Shown piece by piece: positions 53,566 through 61,972 of a stretch of DNA of 64,000 nt; position 1 is the stretch's first letter; the number at the start of each line of letters is the position of its first letter. This stretch comes from Mucilaginibacter sp. cycad4 (lineage in GTDB: Bacteria > Bacteroidota > Bacteroidia > Sphingobacteriales > Sphingobacteriaceae), in contig NZ_CP139559.1 in the NCBI RefSeq assembly GCF_034263275.1, positions 744,001 to 808,000 on the forward strand, read 5' to 3'. The notes below the pieces were generated by a model that searched no databases, was not told the DNA's origin, and was given only the letters and a program-made list of their open reading frames with translations. The position numbers and the translations under genes are program-made.

Positions 53566-54007
53566 TATCCATGGTGCCTCCCGGAAGTTGTTTAAGAACA
53601 GATAAAACATTTTTTGGTAGTGACGCATCACATGCGTCTTTCATAGGGCAAGCCGGTTTGTAAGTCATTAAGTTCAGGAATTTGCATGCGGGAGACGCAT
53701 GTGATGCGTCTCTACATTAAAAACAATAAAAGACACTATTGTGGGTAACCACCCGGGGAACCCGGAAAAAATTGCGGTGATGTATAAAATAGATTTTAGC
53801 GATGATGCGCGGGGGCGCGTTAGTGATAGGAGCGGATACCGTCCGTCAGCTGACGGAAAATGCTTATGCTGTATGAGTGGATAGCACGGCCGCAGGCAAC
53901 GCTCATATTCACAATATTGCCCAGGAAAACACATTTAATGATCAGTAACTTACAGTCGCGTTATTATAAGTAATGAAGCTATGACGCCTTTTTCAATAAA
54001 ATCTTAA
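53566..54007. other. Gene-free gap before the accessory region
   Basis: About 440 bases. Apart from the gacgcat inverted repeat (53622-53710) nothing was recognised. A frame of 86 codons on the minus strand reads across the repeat and has no protein-like features. Confidence 0.45.
53622..53710. repeat. Double hairpin repeat gacgcat-nnn-atgcgtc
   Basis: Arms 53622-53639 and 53693-53710 are perfect reverse complements of each other, and each arm is itself a palindrome (GACGCAT-CAC-ATGCGTC and GACGCAT-GTG-ATGCGTC). The flanks read ggtagtgacgcat on the left and atgcgtctctac on the right. This REP- or MITE-like layout marks the border of the accessory region. Confidence 0.7.
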
Positions 54008-55048
54008 TTAAGCTGTTTTTAAATAGCCTCTTAATACCTCATTATATAAAGACTGTGCCGAAACTATCGCCGAGTATTTTCCACTTTCTGTTATCACAAT
54101 AAAGGGATCTTCATTGGCAAACAGGGCATTTGTTTGCTGCTCATTATCCCAGTTTTTGTCTATCTGTTTTTTTATCAGTGCCGGCTTAAACAAATTATCA
54201 AGGTGTACGGTGCTGATATGCTTTGCGCCGCCCGTGCTTTCAATAGTTTGGCCAAGTTCGTTCTGTAATAGCTGCTCGGTTAATAATTCGTTAGGTAAAC
54301 CAGTGGTGGTTGAAAATGCCATCCAGGCGTGGTTCAGGGCAAGTATACCCTGCATCCAGGGCGGTGGCGGCGGGGCAGGATAATAACTGCCAGGCGGCAA
54401 AACGGCTAACGGGCCTAATAACGCCCATTGCGCGGCAGCCGCGCGGGCGGCATAAAAGGTTCTTAAGTATCGTGGGTCTTCTTTTAGCAACTGTTCCAGC
54501 AGGTCGCCGGGGCGGGCCCAGCCTAAATAAATTTGCTCCCTTGATTCAACAGTAGCTACAAAAACAATTTTATCGGGTTTTTTAAGGCGGTCGGCGCCGG
54601 CCAACAAAACTAACAACCGGGTTTCCCACCAGGCGTGGCCATCTTCAAGGTCGATCACCGCTACGCCCGAAGAGGTGGCAGCGCGTAGTGTTTCGAGGAT
54701 ATTGGAAGTGCCGCTGTCGGCAACATACTGTCCCCGCACCCCGATATTGGCGGGCACAGTAAAACCCGAATTTGACAGCTGCTGGATTTTTGAAAAGTCG
54801 ATCTTGAGATCGCCATAGCCTATGCTGCCCCCGCGCTCGATAACTACGTTGAGAATTGCAAGGACAATGGGGAGCAGGCTAAGGATAAAAATGCCGATTA
54901 AAACGGTGTTGTTGGCTGAGTCGGCAGGCCAGCCGGTATAAGTACGAAGCGCCCCGGTGATCAGCAGGAGCACCAATAAAACAACAACGGCGGTAATGAT
55001 ACTCACCTTTGGCGTAAACGGCCAAAAACTATGATCGCGTGTTTTCAT
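54008..55048 (-). CDS. Membrane protein of unknown function
   Basis: 346 residues. Two hydrophobic segments at about 17-36 and 48-68, then a soluble part with a mixed alpha/beta pattern (VAVIDLEDGHAWWETRLLVLLAG, KIVFVATVE), a Pro-rich stretch near 222-230 (PAPPPPPW), and a C-terminal piece DPFIVITESGKYSAIVSA that resembles a CBS-like half. No family recognised. Same strand as the TIR/caspase operon but about 1 kb past it, with an unrelated gene in between, so a link to defence is unproven. Confidence 0.7.
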   Translation of the reverse strand: MKTRDHSFWPFTPKVSIITAVVVLLVLLLITGALRTYTGWPADSANNTVLIGIFILSLLPIVLAILNVVIERGGSIGYGDLKIDFSKIQQLSNSGFTVPANIGVRGQYVADSGTSNILETLRAATSSGVAVIDLEDGHAWWETRLLVLLAGADRLKKPDKIVFVATVESREQIYLGWARPGDLLEQLLKEDPRYLRTFYAARAAAAQWALLGPLAVLPPGSYYPAPPPPPWMQGILALNHAWMAFSTTTGLPNELLTEQLLQNELGQTIESTGGAKHISTVHLDNLFKPALIKKQIDKNWDNEQQTNALFANEDPFIVITESGKYSAIVSAQSLYNEVLRGYLKTA

Positions 55049-55261
55049 TTGTTTTCACCTTTAACTGTATTACTTATAGTAAAAGCACAATTGTGCTGTG
55101 CAAGTATCAATTGTTGGCCTGTATGATTGCCTTATAGTTAGGATGAATTAAATTAATTATAAAATATTGAAAAGCAATGCGTTGAACCACGTTTTTGAGA
55201 TTCGGTTTTTACGTGAATGTAATGAGCTGATTGCTTTATTTGGGGTGGAGACTCAACGGAA

Positions 55262-55744
55262 TTATTTCTGGTCGTCCGGAGCAGCCTGGGCCATTTCCCT
55301 TATTGAAACCCAACCATAGGGGCTGTCTTTATACCTGACAAAAACAGTCATTGACCGTCCGCGACCGATAGTCGATTTTCCGCCATTTACCGGGGTTGCC
55401 CTGAACGCGAATATGCAGGTTTCGATAATGGTGTTGCCATTAAACGCGGTACTTTCAACCTGGTTCTGGATTAATTCCATTTTTGATGTGCGGAACATGG
55501 CCGTTAATCCCTTAGCCAATTCCGCGCGACCGGTAACCACATTGCTGCCGCCGAAATATTTAACAATATCAGGATGGTGCAAGGCTACTAATGCTTTCAC
55601 GTCGCTATGGGCGAATGCTGTTACAAAAGCGGCTTTGGTTTTTTCAAGCGCGATTTTGTCGGCGGCAAGATTATCGTTTTGGGGTGCTGACGAGCAGCCA
55701 CAAAATATTAAAGCGATGAAAATAAGGTAGCGTGATGTTTTCAT
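55262..55744 (-). CDS. SnoaL/NTF2-like lipoprotein (DUF4440 type)
   Basis: 160 residues with lipobox FCGC in a signal peptide beginning MKTSRYLIFIALIFCGC. The cone-shaped NTF2 fold pattern: KTKAAFVTAFAHSDVKALVALHHPDIVKYFGG, then strands RAELAKGLTAMF and TIIETCIFAFRATP. Small-molecule binding or steroid-isomerase-like activity is possible. Anchored in the envelope. Confidence 0.75.
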   Translation of the reverse strand: MKTSRYLIFIALIFCGCSSAPQNDNLAADKIALEKTKAAFVTAFAHSDVKALVALHHPDIVKYFGGSNVVTGRAELAKGLTAMFRTSKMELIQNQVESTAFNGNTIIETCIFAFRATPVNGGKSTIGRGRSMTVFVRYKDSPYGWVSIREMAQAAPDDQK

Positions 55745-56037
55745 ACCGGTTATTGGTTTTTGATAACAAAATAAGGAATGTTAACGGTATGGGTTTTGGG
55801 AATTGATGATTGTGCCGGGATAATTGATGAGATGCGGGTTGGGCGGGATGAGGGGGGCGGTTTGGATAATTGTTTTGGTTTTTGCTCCGGTCGAAGTTTA
55901 GCAATAGCATAACTTCGTCCTAAAATAAGGTAAGCATGCTGCTTGTGTGGCAGCGGGGATTTGTTGGGGGAATGGCAATGGTTGGCAGCTGTAATGTCAC
56001 GAGTACGCCGTGTTGTGTCGATATTGTGAATAGTCGT

Positions 56038-56679
56038 TCAAATCAGACGTTCCGAAGTCCTGTTCAATCTTTTACGCATTGTTATTTCGCTTTGAAATTC
56101 CCGTAGCAGTTCTGCTTTTACTGCTAAGATGTTTTCGCTTATCTTATCATGCACTTGTTCGTAATGTGAACAGAGGTTAAAAACAGCGATATTATAGGGC
56201 TTAAAAAGTTCTTCCCGTTCAGCTGCTGGTATTGATTGTATTTTATTTGCAATATCGATTACCGCAATATATAACTTACGCGATATCTCATTTACTTTTT
56301 CCATTTCGCTTATATTGAACGGTAGATTGAAATAGACATCGACTACGTTATACTTCCAGTTTTCGGTACGCAATTTAACCTGATAAGCGTCTAGTTTTCC
56401 CATTTCCCTTTTCATAAATGCGAGCGTTTCATCATTGCGGTCCCTCCATAAATTACGCCAATAGTCAACATTTTTTCGAACCATTGATAAGAGTTCGGTA
56501 TTGATAAAATAAAAGTTTTCGCCGATATCCAATCTTTTAAGCCTGAACTGGTTTCTGAGCTCATATCTTTGTTTTCTCATATCGTTCAGATATGAAAAAA
56601 GTCCGGTGAACAATTGGGTAATCAGCGCCCCTGTCAATCCGGCAAGGGCGCCAATTAAAAGAATGAAGTTTTTGTCCAT
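56038..56679 (-). CDS. Membrane-anchored coiled-coil protein of the TIR/caspase operon
   Basis: 213 residues. One N-terminal membrane helix (about 4-30, LLIGALAGLTGALITQLFTGLF) followed by long helices with heptad-like charge pattern (about 33-60 and 150-213). No domain recognised. It is the last gene of a five-gene minus-strand series starting with the TIR gene (gap of 99 bases to the Cas2-fold-like gene). A membrane effector or scaffold is plausible. Function unknown. Confidence 0.65.
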   Translation of the reverse strand: MDKNFILLIGALAGLTGALITQLFTGLFSYLNDMRKQRYELRNQFRLKRLDIGENFYFINTELLSMVRKNVDYWRNLWRDRNDETLAFMKREMGKLDAYQVKLRTENWKYNVVDVYFNLPFNISEMEKVNEISRKLYIAVIDIANKIQSIPAAEREELFKPYNIAVFNLCSHYEQVHDKISENILAVKAELLREFQSEITMRKRLNRTSERLI

Positions 56680-56778
56680 AAATCAGGCTTTGCCGATAAT
56701 TAGATCATTGATTAAAAAAGTTTTCGCTAATAACCTATGCGAACAATTAACTACATTTGAAACAATGATGTTTATCAT

Positions 56779-57051
56779 TTAGGCGATATTTTTTAGAAGC
56801 CAGTCATTGCAGTTTTTATCAAAACCGAACCATGCTGCTTCGCCTGATAATTTTGCTACTAAAACTTTATCGTTCTTATCCATTAATTTCACTATCTGAT
56901 CTCTGATCGTTTTCGCGGAAAGCGCCGATCTAACCAGCCAGGTAGAATCCAAGCAATGCCACCAAGTCCCAATTTTCTTTATTTCTTCGATAAGGTGGGT
57001 ATAATCCTGACCTGGCTTATCCAGATCATATCCTATTATGTAAGTGTTCAT
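56779..57051 (-). CDS. SinR/Cas2-fold-like small protein
   Basis: 90 residues: MNTYIIGYDLDKPGQDYTHL, HCLDSTWLVRSALS, VLVAKLSGEAAWFGF. This is the pattern of the small proteins often named SinR family, predicted to have the ferredoxin-like fold of Cas2 and VapD. The related Cas2/VapD proteins are nucleases or toxins; the metal-site Asp in GYDLDKPG fits that. No CRISPR array is present. 32 bases separate it from the caspase-like gene upstream in the operon. Confidence 0.7.
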   Translation of the reverse strand: MNTYIIGYDLDKPGQDYTHLIEEIKKIGTWWHCLDSTWLVRSALSAKTIRDQIVKLMDKNDKVLVAKLSGEAAWFGFDKNCNDWLLKNIA

Positions 57052-57083
57052 TTTTTTAATTTAAAATAAAGTGAATAATATAT

Positions 57084-58061
57084 CTATAACCTACCCCGTT
57101 CGATAAGCTGCCGATAGTGCTCTCCTAGTGCAGTAAGTTGGCATGTTTTGCTTTCCATGGCCGCGTGCCACATGTGCGGCGCATCAATGGGTACCAAAAG
57201 GTTTAATCTGTTAAACTTTTGTAGCCTTGCAAATATTTTAGTATTTTCTTCGACCGGTGCAGAAGTACCCCTCTTTCTACCTCTTTTTTCTGGCTCAAAA
57301 GTTGGATCTAACTGAAATTTAAATCCTGGTCTCGGAAAATAATCTGCTAGGGAACGCAAATCATCACGAGATATGGGGGGCGTTACCTCACGTAATGAAA
57401 CAAATTGTTGAATATTCGTTTTGAAAATTGGCCTCTGTCCCCATCCTCCCAAAGACTTGTCTATATGTGCATAAATACTGCCCGGAGTAATATGTCCAAC
57501 TAAATCAGCCGCACTACCACTAAGAGCGTCTACCATTAGAGTTGTAAAAACACCACTGCCATCTTTCTCTGCCGCTGTTTGATCGGCTCTGGAAGCTGTG
57601 AGAATTGTCATGCCATCAGCCAAAACAGATAGCTTATCATTGCCTGGGTCTGCGCCAGCGAGTCCGGAGTGACAGCTATCCAATATTATGATTTTGTTTA
57701 TCGCAGGTGAATCATTTGCAAATTTCATTATTTCTCCTAAGCGAACGCCTTCATCTCCTCGACGAGCGTCAGAAGCTAGAATATAACCTCCTGCCGATTC
57801 TATATGTCCATGGCCTGCAAAGTAAAATAGAGCCGTATCTACACCAGGCGTGCCGAATAGCTGCGATATTGAATCCTTAAGTTTGGCGCGGGAAATGCTA
57901 TCGGATTTTCCGGATGCGGTTAAAAGATTGCAATCAAAATTTATGGATCCGCCGTCATTTCGTTTTAACATGCTTTCAACGCTGTATGCATCGTTTACAC
58001 AACCAGTCAGTCCGCTACCATGTTCGTAGTAATTAATACCGACTATTAATGCTAATTTCAT
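57084..58061 (-). CDS. Caspase-like protease (peptidase C14 fold)
   Basis: 325 residues from MKLALIVGINYY; a longer frame upstream overlaps the TIR-like gene and is rejected (an alternative ATG lies two codons earlier). Catalytic His84 in FYFAGHGH and Cys130 in IILDSCHSG, plus LILASDARRG-type caspase strands. The C-terminal part (about 235-325) ends with LVPIDAPHMWHAAMESKTC and LTALGEHYRQL, a winged-helix-like tail found in single caspase-family proteins. It could be activated by a TIR-made signal, as in TIR-caspase defence. Confidence 0.88.
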   Translation of the reverse strand: MKLALIVGINYYEHGSGLTGCVNDAYSVESMLKRNDGGSINFDCNLLTASGKSDSISRAKLKDSISQLFGTPGVDTALFYFAGHGHIESAGGYILASDARRGDEGVRLGEIMKFANDSPAINKIIILDSCHSGLAGADPGNDKLSVLADGMTILTASRADQTAAEKDGSGVFTTLMVDALSGSAADLVGHITPGSIYAHIDKSLGGWGQRPIFKTNIQQFVSLREVTPPISRDDLRSLADYFPRPGFKFQLDPTFEPEKRGRKRGTSAPVEENTKIFARLQKFNRLNLLVPIDAPHMWHAAMESKTCQLTALGEHYRQLIERGRL

Positions 58062-58071
58062 CCCCATGATA

Positions 58072-58443
58072 TTAAAGATTATCAATAAAATTGCCGATTG
58101 TTTCCCAGCTCCATACCTTAGCGGATAAGCCAGGAATAGTTGTTCTATCATTCGCATAAGCCCAAATTGCCAGGATTTGTTTCCTCTCTTCTTTCGCGCA
58201 TTGTATTTCCCATGCTTGTCCAGATGAATCTTTTGAGTTCTTACTGACCAATACAATAACTCCATGTGACTTTTTGATCCTTGTCCGGACTTTCTCTTTC
58301 CAGTCGGTTACATAAGCTTCTTTAACCGAAAGATCGATGTACTCAAAAGGGCAATGACCAAGCGTTGATTGTCCTTTAAGAAAATCGCGTTGACGCTCGT
58401 CTTCGATTGCGAACGCGATAAAAATGATTTTTTTGTCTGCCAT
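58072..58443 (-). CDS. ThsB-type TIR-like protein
   Basis: 123 residues of the TIR-like ThsB fold: start KKIIFIAFAIEDERQRDFL, DWKEKVRTRIKKSHGVIVLVS, and the candidate catalytic Glu79 in QAWEIQCAKE. ThsB proteins make cyclic ADP-ribose-type signals from NAD after phage detection. It follows the TIR gene by 17 bases and precedes the caspase gene by about 10, so the three are one transcript. Enzymatic function is inferred. Confidence 0.85.
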   Translation of the reverse strand: MADKKIIFIAFAIEDERQRDFLKGQSTLGHCPFEYIDLSVKEAYVTDWKEKVRTRIKKSHGVIVLVSKNSKDSSGQAWEIQCAKEERKQILAIWAYANDRTTIPGLSAKVWSWETIGNFIDNL

Positions 58444-58460
58444 TTGTTTAAATTTACTAA

Positions 58461-59042
58461 TTAGAAAAATCTTGTTGAAGCGTACTTTGGTTTACTACCA
58501 CTAAGCCAGGTCTTGAAATCGACATAGCTATTAGCATTTTCGACTGCCCACAATTTGTCGTTGAAAAGGTTAAAGTCATTTGGTTTTTCGATATATGGAT
58601 ATAGCAAGAGGTACTCTGTCCTTGTAAAAGACGCCTTATTGGTATTGTCTTTTGAAACCGGGATTAAACCACATTGCCGAGTGTGCCCATCTACATAACC
58701 TAACTCCCAGGGCACCCATTTCGAAAGATTGGCGTTTGCGGAAAGTGCAAGCAATAATGTCTTTGAAGAATAAAGGCGCTGACGGACAAGTTCAGCCGTT
58801 TCTTTGGTAACATTGTTACGGTCAAGATGTGGGTCAACTATCCAGTCAACGTACACTTTCAAGCCAAGTCGCGTGAGCTCAATATACAGGCCTTCGACTT
58901 CATCTTTGTCAAGATAACTGTGACAAAGGAAAACATCGAAGCTTCCATGTTGTCTGTCTTTTTGCGCTGAAAGTTCTATCCTTTCACTAAAGGTTTTATT
59001 CTGCGCGGTACGCTTTAAATAATCACTTGTATATAATGCCAT
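58461..59042 (-). CDS. TIR-domain protein
   Basis: 193 residues. A short N-terminal helix, then the TIR domain (about 33-170): FDVFLCHSYLDKDEVEGLY, LGLKVYVDW, and SKWVPWELGYVDGH with candidate catalytic Glu113. Such TIR proteins break or cyclise NAD in immunity. It is the first gene of the minus-strand series. A -7 box lies about 20 bases before the start. Base composition is close to the host average. Confidence 0.88.
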   Translation of the reverse strand: MALYTSDYLKRTAQNKTFSERIELSAQKDRQHGSFDVFLCHSYLDKDEVEGLYIELTRLGLKVYVDWIVDPHLDRNNVTKETAELVRQRLYSSKTLLLALSANANLSKWVPWELGYVDGHTRQCGLIPVSKDNTNKASFTRTEYLLLYPYIEKPNDFNLFNDKLWAVENANSYVDFKTWLSGSKPKYASTRFF

Positions 59043-59362
59043 AAATGGGTTTGTTTGAGTCTCAAAATTAGATCGTAACCTTCTGAGAAAAAACCTGAAT
59101 CAGACAGGAGAAATCCTAAAACGTATGTTTAGTGGTTCAGTAGCATCGTTTTCGCTGATTTTTGGGAATTTGAAACTTGGCATCGAAAGATTTCATGTGG
59201 GTTGTAAAAGGGAATTATCCTATAAACTGCAAGGGCTTTTCCTGATAAAACCCAGTTTTCGTTACAAATAAGGTGATTAACGACCTCCGTCCAAACCAAG
59301 GTATTGATTACCCCTGTGTCGCTGCACTATACTTGCAACTCATTTTTATTCAATTAAATGTT
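59043..59362. other. Divergent region between the TIR operon and the small-protein gene
   Basis: 320 bases. It contains the TIR operon -7 box at 59063-59070 (minus strand) and TATACTTG, one base off consensus, about 35 bases before the plus-strand gene. No repeat or RNA was recognised. Confidence 0.45.
59063..59070 (-). promoter_or_regulatory. -7 box of the TIR/caspase operon
   Basis: TAATTTTG on the minus strand fits TAnnTTTG and lies about 20 bases upstream of the TIR start. No clear -33 element. Confidence 0.4.
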
Positions 59363-59770
59363 ATGTTAAAGCAAGACAATGCACAACCGCTGCCCTTCTT
59401 TTTTGTGGGCCAAACAATTACTCAGGAACGGATCAACAGGTTTCAGGAGTCAAAACATCCTTTATTAAGTGAGGTTATTAGTAAACCGGATACAAAATCG
59501 GTTTGGTATACCCGCGACCACATTACGCAGTTATTGGCGGAAATGGAAAAGGCCAATGCCGACGGCTTGAGGATTCATTTTGGTATGTATGGAGAAAATG
59601 AAAATTATGAGGGGCAGTTATGCCTCTTAATGGTAATGACTCAAGCTGATGAAAAAGGACGTCAGGCAGATATCACAATCGAAGATGCGCCGGATTTTCA
59701 GTCTCGCTCGTTGGATTCAGACCAAACCCGAGATTTCAATGTCGGATCGCCGTGCCCTCCCATCTGTTAA
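59363..59770 (+). CDS. Small protein with a Cys/Pro C-terminal tail
   Basis: 135 residues from the ATG of MLKQDNAQPLPFFF; the upstream start codon gives an unlikely leader. The body is a mixed alpha/beta sequence (FFVGQTITQERINRFQ, GLRIHFGMYGENENYEGQ, QLCLLMVMTQ) and the chain ends in GSPCPPIC at the very C-terminus. No family is recognised. It is encoded 40 bases before a membrane protein/kinase/regulator series and probably belongs to it. The Cys pair could bind metal or be a modified tail. Confidence 0.65.
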   Translation: MLKQDNAQPLPFFFVGQTITQERINRFQESKHPLLSEVISKPDTKSVWYTRDHITQLLAEMEKANADGLRIHFGMYGENENYEGQLCLLMVMTQADEKGRQADITIEDAPDFQSRSLDSDQTRDFNVGSPCPPIC

Positions 59771-59810
59771 AAAGAGCAGAAAACTTCACCGATAATGCGT
59801 ACATTGAGTG

Positions 59811-60491
59811 ATGCCAAACTTTGTCTATTATTTATATCTGATACCGCTGATTGCCAGTACAGTGGTTAGTTTACGTTCTTTTAAAAATCAATGGGCAAAA
59901 CCTTATCGGTATTTTTCGCTGTTTCTGATGGCAACCCTGTTAAATGAGTTGTTCGCAATCAGCTGGAAGTTTTTTTTACATCACAACAGGTACTGGGATT
60001 TTCCAAACGCGAATCTTTGGATATATAATATTTATTTACCACCCCAGTACCTGTTTTATTTTCTGTTCTTTTCCCTTACGGCCGACGAACCGATATTATG
60101 GAAAATTAAAAAGCCGGTGATGATCGGTTATCTGATATTCAGTATCCTGAATGTCACGTTTATTCAATCGATTAAGGAGCTCAATACATATACAATTATC
60201 GTTGGGAACGCGTTGGTCATTTGCTGTAGTATTATGTATTTTATACATGAATTAAACCGAAGGGTTCCTTTGCCTGTACAACGGCAACCATTGTTCTGGA
60301 TCTCATTAGGCGCTTTTATCTTTAATACCGTAAGCTTGCCTTATTTTATCTCGATCAACTATTTGAGCCACACTAATCTCTCGCTAGCTATAGCATTGTT
60401 CAATATTCTGCTAATACTCAATATAGTTATGTATATCTGTTACCTAATTGCCTTCTTATGCAAAATGCCGTCACTCAGGAAACAGTCCTGA
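59811..60491 (+). CDS. Multi-pass membrane protein of a sensor operon
   Basis: 226 residues from the ATG (the GTG one codon before is less likely). About seven hydrophobic segments. It overlaps the histidine kinase gene by 34 bases, so the two are translated together. It may serve as the membrane sensing part for the kinase, whose own anchor is short. Sequence similarity to known sensors was not recognised. Confidence 0.7.
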   Translation: MPNFVYYLYLIPLIASTVVSLRSFKNQWAKPYRYFSLFLMATLLNELFAISWKFFLHHNRYWDFPNANLWIYNIYLPPQYLFYFLFFSLTADEPILWKIKKPVMIGYLIFSILNVTFIQSIKELNTYTIIVGNALVICCSIMYFIHELNRRVPLPVQRQPLFWISLGAFIFNTVSLPYFISINYLSHTNLSLAIALFNILLILNIVMYICYLIAFLCKMPSLRKQS

Positions 60492-61261
60492 TAATTGTTA
60501 TTTCAACTATACTGCTTCTGTTTTTTGTATTGCTGCTAACCTTCTTTTTCTTTAGGCAGCAAAAAAAAAGATTTCTTCATGCACAAGAGGTTTCATCCTT
60601 GAAAGAATCATTTAATCAGCTGATCTTGCAATCGAAGCTGGAAATACAAGAACGAACCCTTGATCATATGGCCAAAGAATTACACGCTAATTTCAGTCAT
60701 CTGATTTCATTGATTAACATCAACCTAGCGGCAATTTTACCCCAATGTTCGGGAGAAGTTCATGAACAGGTTAGTGAAACAAAATTGCTAACCAAGCAAC
60801 TAATGGGAGAGGTGAAAGCGCTAAGCGTATCACTAAACACGAATTTCATCATGAAGTCAGGTTTCTACAGGGCACTGGAAAACGAACTTCAAAGATTGAC
60901 AAATACAAAGCGTTATGAAGTGCAATATCAACAAACTGGTGTGCCAGCTACACTTCCGGCCGGAAAGGAAATTGTCCTTTTTCGTTTATGTCAGGAAATT
61001 CTCAATAATATTATTAAACACGCTAAGGCTAGTTCTATCTTTGTAAATCTCGACTACGAACAGGAAAATCTTTACTTGAAAATTGCCGATGATGGAATAG
61101 GTTTTGACTTGGATATGGCTAAGTCGCTTAGTGTTGAACGGGAGAGTACGGGCTTACTAAATATTGCGGAGCGTGCAAGGATTATAGAAGGATCATTAAA
61201 AATCACTACCAGCCCCGGCAATGGTACGATAGTAGACCTTATAATACCATTAACAAACTAA
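60458..61261 (+). CDS. Sensor histidine kinase (NarX/LiaS-like)
   Basis: 267 residues. One membrane helix (about 8-32), a coiled linker, a dimerisation helix with candidate phospho-His76 in MAKELHANFSHL, and a GHKL ATPase domain with the N-box QEILNNIIKHAKA and G-box DDGIGFD followed by STGLLNIAERARIIEG. No extracellular sensor domain, so signals may come from the overlapping membrane protein. The cognate regulator follows directly. Confidence 0.9.
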   Translation: MQNAVTQETVLIIVISTILLLFFVLLLTFFFFRQQKKRFLHAQEVSSLKESFNQLILQSKLEIQERTLDHMAKELHANFSHLISLININLAAILPQCSGEVHEQVSETKLLTKQLMGEVKALSVSLNTNFIMKSGFYRALENELQRLTNTKRYEVQYQQTGVPATLPAGKEIVLFRLCQEILNNIIKHAKASSIFVNLDYEQENLYLKIADDGIGFDLDMAKSLSVERESTGLLNIAERARIIEGSLKITTSPGNGTIVDLIIPLTN

Positions 61262-61267
61262 TTGAAT

Positions 61268-61972
61268 ATGGCATATCGAACCCCTCTGGTGAAAATCGCA
61301 ATAATTGACGATCATAATCTTTTTCGAAAAGGTCTTATTACGTTGATCGGCCTAGCTGATAAAGAGAACTATCTTGTCGTATTAGAAGCTGAAAGTGGTA
61401 AGGATATGATCAGGAAATTAGATAAAAAAGCGCTTCCGGATATCCTTATCCTAGATATGGATATGCCGGATATGGATGGTTATGAGGCTATGTCATGGCT
61501 GCGCACCAATCACCCGGAAATAGCAGTCCTTGTTATATCTATGATTACAACTGAAGAAGCCATCGTTCGTATGATTACACTTGGCGTGAGGGGTTATTTA
61601 TCAAAGGATATCGAGGTAGATGATATTCACCAGGCCTTGCATGCCATTAAAAACAAAGGATATTATTACACAGATTTTCTGACAGGAAAACTCATTGGTT
61701 CATACCAGCAGCAGGCATCCGTAGTCAGGAAAAATGATGAAATGGACGGAAATTCGATTTGGAAAAGCCTCGCAGAACACGAACGTAAATTTATTAAGCT
61801 TGCTTGCTCTGATTTGACTTATGAACAAATAGCTGATAAAATGTTCCTTAGTCCTAAGACGGTGGATGGGTATCGTGCTTCAATTTTCACTCGGTTTAAT
61901 ATTAAAAATAGGCCCGGCTTAATTTTGTTCGCATTAAAGAGTGGGCTTGTAAAGTTGGAAGATATGGATTAA
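61268..61972 (+). CDS. NarL/LuxR-family response regulator
   Basis: 234 residues from the ATG (an in-frame TTG two codons before is rejected). Receiver (about 8-128) with IIDDH near 12-16, phosphoacceptor Asp63 in ILDMDMPDMDG and Lys in LSKDI, then a C-terminal LuxR helix-turn-helix (about 165-230): LTYEQIADKMFLSPKTVDGYR. Partner of the kinase just upstream. Confidence 0.9.
   Translation: MAYRTPLVKIAIIDDHNLFRKGLITLIGLADKENYLVVLEAESGKDMIRKLDKKALPDILILDMDMPDMDGYEAMSWLRTNHPEIAVLVISMITTEEAIVRMITLGVRGYLSKDIEVDDIHQALHAIKNKGYYYTDFLTGKLIGSYQQQASVVRKNDEMDGNSIWKSLAEHERKFIKLACSDLTYEQIADKMFLSPKTVDGYRASIFTRFNIKNRPGLILFALKSGLVKLEDMD

Noticed and set aside
53674..53934. 86-codon minus-strand reading frame
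   Set aside because: It crosses the palindromic repeat and shows no protein-like pattern.
57084..58265. Caspase gene starting at 58265
   Set aside because: The extra 68 codons overlap the TIR-like gene and do not look like a protein N-terminus; the caspase fold begins at MKLALIVGIN.
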